Assembly (NCBI GenBank): GCA_965200805.1
Contig: OZ241384.1
Coordinates: forward strand, 682,001-746,000
Length of the DNA stretch: 64,000 nt
DNA from: MPNP01 sp026709725
GTDB lineage: Bacteria; Pseudomonadota; Alphaproteobacteria; Rhodobacterales; Rhodobacteraceae
Reading direction: 5' to 3'
Shown here piece by piece: positions 10,233 to 18,566 of the stretch (position 1 is its first letter; the number at the start of each line of letters is the position of its first letter). The position numbers were made by a program, and so were the translations under genes. A model generated the notes under the pieces. It was not told the DNA's origin. It made no database searches and was given only the letters and a program-made list of their open reading frames with translations.

Positions 10233-10516
10233 GGGTGTGGTCCCCGCATGGCTGACCCGGAACCCCGCAAGTCCCCATAATACACGGTCTGCCATAACAG
10301 CACCGGGCCCGCATCACACCGGGCCTCAATCAGCGATCCGGCGAAACATTGCCCCCCCTTTTTCCGAATGTTTCGCAGCAGTGTCGATCCGTGTCACCTC
10401 CCGGACCCGTGCCAGCAGGCTCCGCCCGGCACGGGGCCTGATCCGGCCGAATCAGGCCAGGAGCCAGGGTGCGTCGGGAGATGTCATGAAAGGTCAGCCA
10501 TGGGAGAATCACATCC
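10233..10516. mobile_element. Small inverted-repeat element, copy 1 (MITE-like, ~285 bp)
   Basis: About 25-base terminal inverted repeats bound this element. The left end runs from GGGTGTGG to GCATGGCTGACC (10233-10257) and the right end is GGTCAGCCATGGG to ATCACATCC (10492-10516). Inside are the motif AATCAGCGATC (10328-10338), a hairpin of CCCGTGCC/GGCACGGG (about 10406-10435) and a near-palindrome CTGATCCGGCCGAATCAG (about 10438-10455). A clearly homologous copy lies in opposite orientation at 54648-54917, and a truncated one at about 42595-42746. No protein is encoded. Confidence 0.8.
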
Positions 10517-11102
10517 GACCGTTCCTGCCCTCCCTGCCGGGGTCATTGCAGAATGGTTATTGTCAGGCAGTTGTAACTGTTCAGGTTCCTGCCTGACCGA
10601 CACTCCCTGCCATCGGCATTCCGCTTGACGATCTGCGCCATCCCGGGGAGCGGAACCACACGGTGTGGGCCGTTCTGGACGAACCCACCAGGCGTCCTGG
10701 ACCGCCCCTGGGGCCGGGAATGCCCTCTATGTGCCACCGCCGGTAACCGGGATGAAGATCTGTCGTGGCGAACCTGAACGATTTGTGCATGAGGACAAAT
10801 CCCGACTGCCGGTCCTGATCAAGGCTGGACTGATCCATGCCCGGTTCGGGATCATCCACCTCTTCCCTGGCCCTGAAAGCCAGTCGTGCGGCATGCTGTC
10901 GTCTGCTTCAGGAAATCGGGGACAGCGATGCCAGGGAGGCTCGGCTTGGGTTTTTTCCTGACCGGTGTGGCAGAAACGGCCAGCGGGGCCATCGAAGCCG
11001 GAAACCGTCTCGTTGGTCTCTTCAGGGAAGACCGGAAGCGCATCACGCAAAAAAGGGGGATTGTATCGATTGGTTGACAGGATCTCCATTAGTTCAAGGG
11101 AA
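10517..11102. other. Intergenic, no gene recognised
   Basis: I see no convincing gene. A hairpin with arms GTCAGGCA (10562-10569) and TGCCTGAC (10590-10597) is present. The rest may be decayed sequence. Confidence 0.4.
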
Positions 11103-11198
11103 TCAGTGTGCTACAACAAACTTTGCCGGATATTTTATTGATACTTCAAGTGCTTGGATATCATCGGGTATTTTGATTCCTGTCAACTCAAGTACATA
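11103..11198 (-). pseudogene. 3' fragment of the gene split by the composite element
   Basis: On the minus strand, 31 codons beginning YVLELTGIKIPDD and ending YPAKFVVAH run to a stop at 11103-11105. The fragment starts exactly at the left end of the mobile element. Its missing upstream part is found 6.5 kb away at 17726-17806: joining both over one copy of TACATA gives the continuous frame AVSRGDYVLELTGIK. I do not recognise the protein family. Confidence 0.7.
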
Positions 11199-11485
11199 GT
11201 GCCTGCCAGAGACCCCCACTTTTTCACGCCAACGCCCAAAAACCGGCACCGCAATGACCCCGATGGGCCCCAATCATCAGATCCAGCGGCCCATCGTGAT
11301 CATGCCATCGTGTCATGTCATGGATGGGGGTGCGAAGACCGGGATGACCGTCTCGGTGCGGAGGATGGTCTCGCCCCGGAGGAGACGGCGGCGGGTCCGG
11401 CCGTCCGCCCCTCTGCCTGTCATGCAGGTGGGGGCGGACGGCGCCCGGAGGGTCCTGAGCGCGCGGGTGGGGTGCGTCCCCCAAA

Positions 11486-11601
11486 GGTCTTGACGGAGGG
11501 GGTCTTGACGGAGGGGGTCTTGACGGAGGGGGTCTTGACGGAGGGGGTCTTGACGGAGGGGGTCTTGACGGAGGGGGTCTTGACGGAGGGGGTCTTGACG
11601 G
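11486..11601. repeat. 15-bp tandem repeat, 7.7 copies
   Basis: The unit GGTCTTGACGGAGGG is repeated seven times exactly and then partly, inside the left element. There are no spacers. Confidence 0.97.
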
Positions 11602-11747
11602 CCCCATCGCACCACGATCGGGCGCGCCTGGTGGCCTCCCGTCCCCTGCCTGTCAGGCCTGATGGGGCGCACAGGGACCCGCATCGCGTCCGCACCCATC
11701 GGGCGGACTGATGGGAGAGGGACATCCCGGGGAAGTGGACGTCGCCA

Positions 11748-11833
11748 GGGAATGACAGGGGGGACGGGAATGACAGGGGGGACGGGAATGACAGGGGGGA
11801 CGGGAATGACAGGGGGGACGGGAATGACAGGGG
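11748..11833. repeat. 18-bp tandem repeat, about 4.7 copies
   Basis: The unit GGGAATGACAGGGGGGAC is repeated inside the left element. The last copy is partial and diverged. Confidence 0.95.
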
Positions 11834-12486
11834 AATGGGGCCGCGAAGGAATCAGCGCGCCCGCGCAAGGGCGCGCCGGGCCCCATCCGGCGACACCGGA
11901 GGATCATGGGCGGAGGATCATGGGGATGGGCCCGCCGCCGCCAGCCGGGACACCGCAGCCGGACAGGCGGGCGTGCCCCGGATCCCCGTCGGAAAGAGGG
12001 GGCGATGGTGTCCACCCCTGTCCGGGACCCGCACCCGGCGTCATCCCGGATGCCGCCCCCATGGGATCATGCCATCGTGATCATGGGTGGGGATCATTCC
12101 CGGGGCCGGGGAACGGGCGGCGGGTCCCGGGCCCGTCACGATGACGGGGGACGGTCCCGGAGACCCGCATCGGCCCGGTGGGATCACGCCGGGGGGCTCA
12201 GGGCCGATGCGGAGGGCGGGATTGTCATGGGGCCGGGGGGTTGATGGGGATGTCGGCGATGCCCCCTCGATCGATGAGGGACAGGGCCCCGGGCCGGAGC
12301 CGGGGTTGGCAGGTCCGGTGCATGGGACTCCGCGAGGATTCGTCATGATCGGGCGGCAGTCGGGCCCGGATGGATGGATTGGGGCCGCAACCGGGCCACC
12401 CCGCCACGATCCTCGCCGGGAGCGTCGCGGACTGTCAGGGGAGGGTCGGGTGCCTATGCCGGAATTCGGGGTTCTCCGGCAGGCAC

Positions 12487-12577
12487 GAGTTACCTCTCCC
12501 TTCTCCTTTTCCAAGGCCGCGTTCAACCACTCTGCGATCAACAAGGGCTCCTTGAAGCTGATTTCCTGGTGCGTCAT
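12487..12577 (-). pseudogene. 5' fragment of a small gene cut by the left element
   Basis: From an ATG at 12575-12577 the frame gives MTHQEISFKEPLLIAEWLNA, ALEKEKGEV and a Thr, a natural-looking amphipathic N-terminus. It then runs into the inverted repeat of the element, where it becomes a meaningless Arg/Pro-rich tail. It starts 47 bases after the end of the AlbA_2 gene on the same strand, so it was probably the third gene of that operon. Its 3' part is not present in the window as far as I can see. Function unknown. Confidence 0.55.
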
Positions 12578-12624
12578 GGGCCGACTCCGGTGGCCAGATG
12601 TCCATAGATGCGGATTTGGGCCGT

Positions 12625-13845
12625 TTAGGCCTGATTGGGAGCCTTTTTATGCAACCGAACAATGAACCGTTCATCCAGCTCGACAAGATCGGGCTCAGTA
12701 TCATTATGCTCTTTCATGCCTTTAATGATTTTCCGGGGAATTCCCATTCCCATATTTTCCAAATACCGATAGTCGCGCATCACATCCTTTAACAGTTGGT
12801 TGCGGGCAGCCCGCGTACCGGATCGCATGCGATCCGGCGTTATGCCGTTGGGCGGTAGACCAGGCGAAACAATTTCCAGCCTGTCGGAATATACCGCCAG
12901 TTCGACATTGGTGCTTGTGAATAGGTAATCGCGGTGTATGAGAGCATTTAGGATTCCCTCACGAAGCGCATCATTGGGATAAGCCGGGCGCTCCACTCGT
13001 CGTCCGCCCAATACTGCGACGCCCACAGGCGTATTGCGTTGCACAAAACCCAGAGCCTGTTCGACGATCCCGTTTTCGACGATGTCACCATTCTCGTCCA
13101 GCAATGGCACCATCGGGCCTCGAAGAGCCGCACGTTCCCGGGCGTTGTAGTCCTGTTCTGTTCCGGGATAAGCGACAGCATCTATCCCGGCATGTGGCAG
13201 GAACCGATTCGGTGTCTTGCCGAACAGCAACATACCACCCACTGACACACCTTCTTCAGTGATAATCTCAGTGTTGAAGAGAAGTGATTGCCACGATTCC
13301 TCGTCTTCGTTGGCCGGAATATCTTGCTGGCGGATGTCATGGAAATAGTTGCGTAACCGCCGCCGGTCCAGATTGGCTTGCGTGGTTCCCGACACGGGCC
13401 GCAATTCAGTGCGTACCGCCCCTCTCCTTTGAAACAAACGTGCAAGTTCCTCTTGACTTGCTTCCCTGCTCTGTGTGCCGACACGCATCAGATACCTCTT
13501 GGTACTATGATGCCAGACCCCATGCACATCGTAGCCAGGAGTCACGCGGACGATGGCGATGTCGTTGCCATCCTTAACATCGCGAACTATCTCAAAGAAT
13601 GGAACAATTTCTGGTCTTATCTTATCGCGGCAAACATTCATTACCCATTCCTCGAGATTATCCCGAGTTAAACCCGTGACTGATCCATCATCTTCGACCC
13701 CAAGAAGCACGATGCCACCCGCAAGGTTTGAGAAGGCAACCAGTTCCTTCGCGAGATCCTGGGTGCTCAGATCATCCCTTTTAAATTCCACACCGGAGTT
13801 TTCGCCGCTCACAAGGATTTCAAGCAATTCGTTGCGTGTCGTCAT
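12625..13845 (-). CDS. AlbA_2 (Schlafen-like) DNA-binding / HATPase_c_4 protein
   Basis: A 406-residue protein with an N-terminal AlbA_2 domain (about residues 10-135: SGVEFKRDDLS, AFSNLAGGIVLLGVEDDG). The C-terminal GHKL-like ATPase domain of the HATPase_c_4 type includes the N-box-like segment LREGILNALIHRDY, then YSDRLEIVSPGLPPNGIT and ENMGMGIPRKI. Such proteins are often annotated as RecG-like or Schlafen-like transcriptional regulators. They are common in defence islands and next to toxin-like genes, acting as DNA-binding regulators or effectors. The gene starts three bases after the stop of the PHP-SMC gene, implying translational coupling and joint function. Start ATG as given. Confidence 0.85.
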   Translation of the reverse strand: MTTRNELLEILVSGENSGVEFKRDDLSTQDLAKELVAFSNLAGGIVLLGVEDDGSVTGLTRDNLEEWVMNVCRDKIRPEIVPFFEIVRDVKDGNDIAIVRVTPGYDVHGVWHHSTKRYLMRVGTQSREASQEELARLFQRRGAVRTELRPVSGTTQANLDRRRLRNYFHDIRQQDIPANEDEESWQSLLFNTEIITEEGVSVGGMLLFGKTPNRFLPHAGIDAVAYPGTEQDYNARERAALRGPMVPLLDENGDIVENGIVEQALGFVQRNTPVGVAVLGGRRVERPAYPNDALREGILNALIHRDYLFTSTNVELAVYSDRLEIVSPGLPPNGITPDRMRSGTRAARNQLLKDVMRDYRYLENMGMGIPRKIIKGMKEHNDTEPDLVELDERFIVRLHKKAPNQA

Positions 13846-13848
13846 GTC

Positions 13849-16536
13849 TCAGAACCCGTACTTGGAGCGGCGCATCTCAAAAGCTGCTTTGCCACCTTCG
13901 AGGATCTCCTCAACCAATTCACGCACGGGCCCGGAGTCGATGGAGGCCATATGGTCCTGCACCATTCGTTCCTGACCCTCCATTGCTACACCTATTGCAG
14001 CAAGACCCAAGATGAGTTCCGCATCGCCAAGGACCGGGATATTGGCGTTGTGCGTCGAGAAGATAAATTGACGTCGTCGCTTTTCCTGCCGCATGATCGG
14101 AACCACGCTCTCTGTGATGAAGCGGTTGTCAAGGTCATCCTCAGGCTGATCAACTATAAGAGGCGCATCGGATTCCAGCAGTAGTAGCAACAGGACGGCC
14201 GTTGCCATTTGACCGGCCGAAAGTTCTTGAAGTGTCTGCCAATTTGCCGGTTCTCCGTTGGGAGCCGTGTTTAATTCGATTTCCGTAGTCGGAGGCAGTT
14301 CCAATTCCTCGATACGCATGAACAAATCCAAATCGGCCTGTGCGATCCGTTCAGCCGCACCGGACGGCAATCTGTAGCGTGCCATCAGCGAATCCCTGCC
14401 CTCCCGGCAAGTCTTGGCAAGTTCCCGCAGGGACAGTTGATCATGCTCCCGAAGGCGGTCCAGGGCAGCTGCAAGATTACCCCCGACCTCTCGCAACAGC
14501 TTTTCAAGCGGGTCTCGGTCACCCGACATCGTGACCCTGACTTGAATCCTGTCACGCAGTTTCCGGGATACCAGTTTAGCGGCGGCTTCAACCTGTCTGT
14601 ATTCTGATGCCTTGACATCATCCCACTCCGCGAGCAGGTTACGGCGCTGGGCCTCATGCACTTCCAGATCTCGCTTGAGGCTTTCCATTCGGTCGTTTAA
14701 GGGCCGCAGCTCCTCAATTTGTTGACGCAGCCGAATGAATTCGGCGCCATCAATCTTTGATTTCTGGAGTTCCCGCAGAAGCCTTTCATAGGTTTCCTCA
14801 ATTACGGTCTTTTGCTGGCCCCAATGCACCTTTGCATTTGTGATTAAGTGATCGGCTTCGGCAAGACTCTTGCCGAACTGTTCACTGAGCGCCATCAGTT
14901 TTTCACTGAGCGCCATCAGTATTTCCTCGATTGTGGAAAGAATTTGGGAATTCGGCAACCCTTCAAGGGCTCTGCTAGAAACGAACGCTGTATCGACAGG
15001 CAATCCTTCGGCAAGTTCACTGTGAATGGTGCGGTACTGGTCAATCCGTTCACCCAGAGTCAAGAACAGTCGCTCCTCGCGGATGAGCTGGCTTCTTTCT
15101 TTCAGGCGTTCTTCAAGCCCGGCCTGCTGAAATCGTATTTGTGTCTCTTCGAGCCCGGGCAGCGCGGCAAGTCGCTCGTCAAGACGAGTCATTTCACGGC
15201 GAACCTCCACAATGCGACTACGCGATCGTTCAAGTTCAAGACGTACCTTTGTTTTTCGCCCCGGAAGCGTCGGATCGCACTCAATGAATCGCTCAAGCAA
15301 AAGCGTACGTTTCTTGGGACTTTTCGCAAGTTCGGATATTTCGTGCTGTCCGAAGAGTTCGACTCCCGGTATTATGTCGCTTGGCGCCAGGTTCAGAACT
15401 TCCCCCGCTTCATCCTTCACGACGGGTGGATTTGGTACCGATCTCTCGATCATGTAACGATGTTCGGACGGCTTGTGCGATTGCACAAGCAACGAGACTT
15501 TCGTGCCCGATTGCAGAACATTTTTTATTATCCCTTCATGGGCCTTTCGTGCTTCCTCGCCAAGAGGATCGAGTCCAAGCACGTAGCGCATACTTTCGAT
15601 CATCGTTGATTTGCCGGTGCCCCGTCCGCCTACAAGCACATTCAGGTTCTCATTGAAATGCACGGCGGTGTCGTGCAAAAATCCACCCTCCCAGGTCATC
15701 GCAAGAAATTCGGCATGCGGTTCAAGTGCCGGATCGCTGTGTAGCCTGACCCTGGAATCCGGGTCGAGGAAAGCCTGCCTGAACCCTTCGATTGAAACGG
15801 TAGACATCTTGATAAAGCAGGACGCTGCATCTTCCTTAAGTTTGCTGGGGTCACTGACATCCGAGGCGTTCAAAATCGCGGGCGGGCGGGTACGCTTATA
15901 CTCGGCATCCTTGTTTTTGAGGATATGCTTGATCCCATATGGTGTCTCATTGATCGGACCGGGGAGTGCGCAGGCAAGAAGGTTGGGATCGGTCCAGACA
16001 TTGACTCTCGATTGTCCCGAGAGCTTCCTCAACAATCCACCGTCGGACGCAACATGAGCGGCGATGCAAACTGCACCCCAGCCCTTCGCAGCGACAAGCA
16101 GTTCAATGGAATCCTTGCTGCCGGTCGGTGACGGTTGATCGGTGCCGTGAATGCCACAATCCCCGATAAAACGTTCCAGATCTCTGTCCTTATCAGGATC
16201 AAACAAACACAGGAAATGAATGCCGTCCTTCGTGACAGCCTCAAAACCACTGAATGCATAGAGATTTGCGTTTCGTGCAGCATGGACAAGACTTGCCGAG
16301 GACGTGACGCGGTAATGATCTGTGACTGCGATGACCTCAATCCCGATTTCAATGCAGGCCTTGATAATAGCGTCGTTGTATTCGTCTTCGGACTTGAATG
16401 GTGTAGGCTTGTTGTGTCTCTCGAGATAGGCGAACGGATTGACCTGCAAGGCACAACGATAGAATCGTGCACCGTTAGGAAGATTGAGTGCGACCTGCAT
16501 ACGGTCCTGGATCTGGCTTATGTTGGTAACGGTCAT
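13849..16536 (-). CDS. TrlF/Ppl-type PHP-domain SMC-like ATPase (putative defence protein)
   Basis: From the ATG at 16534-16536 the protein has 895 residues; an upstream TTG start is less likely. The N-terminal ~290 residues are a PHP phosphoesterase-like domain with VTDHYR (about 70-75), SGFE (96-99) and AAHV (159-162). The first PHP motif, normally HxH, reads ALQVN here, so metal binding is probably altered. From about 295 follows an SMC/ABC-type ATPase: Walker A GGRGTGKST (303-311), a long coiled coil, signature LSAGQ (772-776), Walker B PLIVDQPEDDLD (792-803) and a switch motif FSTHN. This architecture belongs to the TrlF/Ppl group; Ppl, as I recall, was found to protect against phage. 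It heads the operon with the AlbA_2 gene, inside the composite mobile unit, which fits a mobile defence cassette. Confidence 0.85.
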   Translation of the reverse strand: MTVTNISQIQDRMQVALNLPNGARFYRCALQVNPFAYLERHNKPTPFKSEDEYNDAIIKACIEIGIEVIAVTDHYRVTSSASLVHAARNANLYAFSGFEAVTKDGIHFLCLFDPDKDRDLERFIGDCGIHGTDQPSPTGSKDSIELLVAAKGWGAVCIAAHVASDGGLLRKLSGQSRVNVWTDPNLLACALPGPINETPYGIKHILKNKDAEYKRTRPPAILNASDVSDPSKLKEDAASCFIKMSTVSIEGFRQAFLDPDSRVRLHSDPALEPHAEFLAMTWEGGFLHDTAVHFNENLNVLVGGRGTGKSTMIESMRYVLGLDPLGEEARKAHEGIIKNVLQSGTKVSLLVQSHKPSEHRYMIERSVPNPPVVKDEAGEVLNLAPSDIIPGVELFGQHEISELAKSPKKRTLLLERFIECDPTLPGRKTKVRLELERSRSRIVEVRREMTRLDERLAALPGLEETQIRFQQAGLEERLKERSQLIREERLFLTLGERIDQYRTIHSELAEGLPVDTAFVSSRALEGLPNSQILSTIEEILMALSEKLMALSEQFGKSLAEADHLITNAKVHWGQQKTVIEETYERLLRELQKSKIDGAEFIRLRQQIEELRPLNDRMESLKRDLEVHEAQRRNLLAEWDDVKASEYRQVEAAAKLVSRKLRDRIQVRVTMSGDRDPLEKLLREVGGNLAAALDRLREHDQLSLRELAKTCREGRDSLMARYRLPSGAAERIAQADLDLFMRIEELELPPTTEIELNTAPNGEPANWQTLQELSAGQMATAVLLLLLLESDAPLIVDQPEDDLDNRFITESVVPIMRQEKRRRQFIFSTHNANIPVLGDAELILGLAAIGVAMEGQERMVQDHMASIDSGPVRELVEEILEGGKAAFEMRRSKYGF

Positions 16537-16732
16537 CTGCTTCAATTGTCTTGGGCTCCCGCCATCAAGTCGCTTGTCACCATCAAGCGATACTCGCGAT
16601 AGCCACATCTGCCTTCGAACAGCGACGAGCCAGCGCGGGTTCAATCTGCACCATCCTGTGAAGTTTCAGTGGAAACTGCTGCGCAGCATCTCTCTATAAC
16701 CTCGAACGCTAGTGGTCAATTTCATATAGATA

Positions 16733-17725
16733 GTGCCTGCCAGAGACCCCCACTTTTTTCAAGCCAACACCCAAAACCCCGCACCGCGATGACCCCGCCC
16801 TGCCCCTGATTCCGCCCCCGGCGGTCAGGATCAGCTCCCCATCAGCTCCCCATCAGCTCCATTCGGGACCCGAAAGCCATCCAAGCGGCGCCCTGTCCGC
16901 ACGCAGGATGCACCGCACCCTGCCCGGGGCGGGCCTCTCCCGGTCCGTCTGTGGGTGGGGGCCCTAGAGACGCAGGCGGCGCTGCCGGGCCCGCGCCTGC
17001 CGCTCCTGCTCCGCCCGGATCGCCTGGCACCGCAAAAAGCCCCAGCATGAAGATGACGGCATGGGCCCCTGCGCAGGGCCCTGACGTCCGCGCCCTCTTC
17101 CCGCACCGGCGCCGCATCCCCGCATCAGGGACCGGGCCGGGCGGAGATCGGGGAAGCGGTCCCGGCTTTCCCGCACGAGGGGCGCGGCGCAGTCACCATC
17201 ACCGCCCGTCGCATCATCCCCGTCATGGGCCCATGACGGGGATGGAGAAGGACCCCCCGATGATGCACTGACCCCCCATGCTGTCATGATCCGTTCGGGG
17301 TCCGCCATGACGGCCACGGGGACGCCCCGTCATGTTGCAGGAGGGCCCATCCCGTTGCAGGAGGGGCCCGGGGACAGCCGCCATCGCCCGGGTCACCCGA
17401 CGGGCCCCGATCATCAGGCGATCCGGCAGGATCATGCCATCGTGTCCTGTCATGGATGGGGACCCGAAGACCGAGAAGATCTTCCCGGCATGGGCCCGCG
17501 CATGACAGGGACGGGTCCCGCCCCGGCGGCGACGGCGGCGGGGCGGGTCGATCGGGCCCCATCCATGATCCTGATGGCATGATCACGATGGGGCGGAGTC
17601 GGGCCCGGATGGATGGATTGGGGCCGCAATCGGGCCACCCCGCCACGATCCTCGCCGGGAGCGTCGCAGACTGTCAGGGGAGGGTCGGGTGCCTATGCCG
17701 GAATTCGGGGTTTTCTGGCAGGCAC
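16733..17725. mobile_element. Right GTGCCTGCC-ended element (0.99 kb, no transposase)
   Basis: Same family and orientation as the element at 11199-12486. The left end is GTGCCTGCCAGAGACCCCC and the inward-read right end GTGCCTGCCAGAAAACCCC. It shares the first ~70 and last ~135 bases with the other copy but has a shorter interior with different short repeats (for example CAGCTCCCCAT in tandem near 16840). No gene is recognised. The left end lies ~195 bases before the start of the PHP-SMC gene, so outward promoter activity from the element could drive the operon. Confidence 0.8.
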
Positions 17726-17806
17726 TACATAATCCCCTCTTGAAACAGCAAGAGCGATACAAACCCCGAGATCAACGGGATCCCCGTTGGCAGGACGCGT
17801 AGCCTT
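17726..17806 (-). pseudogene. Upstream fragment of the gene split by the composite element
   Basis: On the minus strand, 27 codons KATRPANGDPVDLGVCIALA then VSRGDYV end exactly at the right boundary of the composite unit. They continue in phase into the fragment at 11103-11198 if the unit and one TACATA are removed. Further upstream (17807-17887) the matching sequence, with RSWQVRIHVDG, is in another frame, so the gene seems also to have a frameshift or was already decayed. Family not recognised. Confidence 0.6.
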
Positions 17807-17898
17807 CCATCAACATGGATACGCACTTGCCATGACCGGTCATTGAGGCTGCCGTTGATGCTGTTCAAATTGTTATTGAGTCCATGAGGTCCGGGTCC

Positions 17899-18501
17899 CT
17901 AAAGGACATCGTCCGCCGGAAAGTCCGGTTCCGGGGTCCGGTGCTGTGCTGGATGGGCGGGAAGTGGACTTTCCTCCGAGCGCAGCCAGTGCTCGATCTG
18001 CAGGGCCAGTGATCTGGCGGCGCGATCAAGCTGGTCTTCCGCATCGTAGCTGTAACCGGACCCGAAGAGGGTCTGGCTGTTGGTGCTCTCATTCGCGGCG
18101 ATGGTTCTGGGTCTGGGGTTGAGCACCGATCGGGTCCTGTCATCCCAGATTTGGACACGGGCCACAACACCGGCGCGGGGCGAAGCGATCACGGGGATGC
18201 CGGGCGGCGGCAGGAGATAGGCATCAAGGGTGATTGCCACATGATACCAGCTGCGTCCCCTGAGCGGACCAAATCGGGTCCGTACCGCCGTCCTGACGGC
18301 ATCGGTGAGTTGCGTTTCGGTTGCCCTGCGGCTCCACTGTGCCGTCTCGGCACTTCCGGCATGCACCGTTACGTGACCAAGACGAAAGTCTCCGATCGGA
18401 TTGACAATCGGTTTGTCTTCCAGTGCACATGCAAGCAAAAGGAGGCACATTATGATCAGCAAGCAGATCTGTCTGCTGATGGTGACAGCTGTCATATGCA
18501 T
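17899..18501 (-). CDS. Hypothetical lipoprotein
   Basis: From the ATG at 18499-18501 (AAGG five bases upstream) the protein has 200 residues, with a signal sequence ending in a lipobox (LIIMCLLLLACA; Cys would be lipidated). The mature part has no family I can name with certainty: an alternating strand/helix pattern, GRSWYHVAITLDAYLLPPPG, RVQIWDDRT and a helix DQLDRAARSLALQIEHWL. It resembles small outer-membrane-anchored lipoproteins that bind or assemble with other envelope proteins. It is divergent from the P450 gene with 65 bases between the starts. Confidence 0.7.
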   Translation of the reverse strand: MHMTAVTISRQICLLIIMCLLLLACALEDKPIVNPIGDFRLGHVTVHAGSAETAQWSRRATETQLTDAVRTAVRTRFGPLRGRSWYHVAITLDAYLLPPPGIPVIASPRAGVVARVQIWDDRTRSVLNPRPRTIAANESTNSQTLFGSGYSYDAEDQLDRAARSLALQIEHWLRSEESPLPAHPAQHRTPEPDFPADDVL

Positions 18502-18566
18502 TATGCCTTTGCCGGAATGATAAAACCAGACGATTTCGAAGCGAATTCTCTCAGCATCACCAACCC

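Larger units (their letters stand above)
11199..12486. mobile_element. Left GTGCCTGCC-ended element (1.29 kb, no transposase)
   Basis: The left end reads GTGCCTGCCAGAGACCCCC and the right end, read inward on the other strand, GTGCCTGCCGGAGAACCCC, making 19-base imperfect terminal inverted repeats. The interior is very G+C rich, has two minisatellites (11486-11601 and 11748-11833) and no recognisable gene. The last ~135 bases are nearly identical to those of the right element (17593-17725), and the first ~70 bases are also shared. The right end lies within the start of a small gene (12487-12577). Confidence 0.82.
11193..17731. mobile_element. Composite transposon-like unit with 6-bp TACATA duplication
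   Basis: The unit 11199-17725 consists of a left terminal-inverted-repeat element (11199-12486), a cargo segment (12487-16732) with a PHP-SMC ATPase and an AlbA_2 ATPase gene, and a right element (16733-17725) of the same family in the same orientation. Immediately outside both ends stands TACATA (11193-11198 and 17726-17731). Removing the unit and one TACATA restores an open minus-strand frame across the junction. That is the structure left by transposition of a composite element with a six-base target duplication. No transposase is encoded in it, so mobility would have to be supplied in trans. Confidence 0.75.

Noticed and set aside
11486..11833. Possible CRISPR array from regularly repeated 15- and 18-bp units
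   Set aside because: The units are contiguous with no spacers, and there are no cas genes in the window.
12041..12577. A 178-codon minus-strand frame starting MTHQEISF
   Set aside because: Only the first 30 codons look natural; the remainder reads through the inverted end of the mobile element, so it is reported as a 5' fragment.
16537..16644. Upstream TTG start extending the PHP-SMC protein by 36 residues
   Set aside because: The extension is basic and unlike the family's N-terminus; the internal ATG is preferred.
11199..17725. A transposase gene inside the composite unit
   Set aside because: I searched all long frames in the two elements and found no DDE, DEDD, HUH or recombinase-like pattern; the only real genes are the two ATPases and a truncated small gene.
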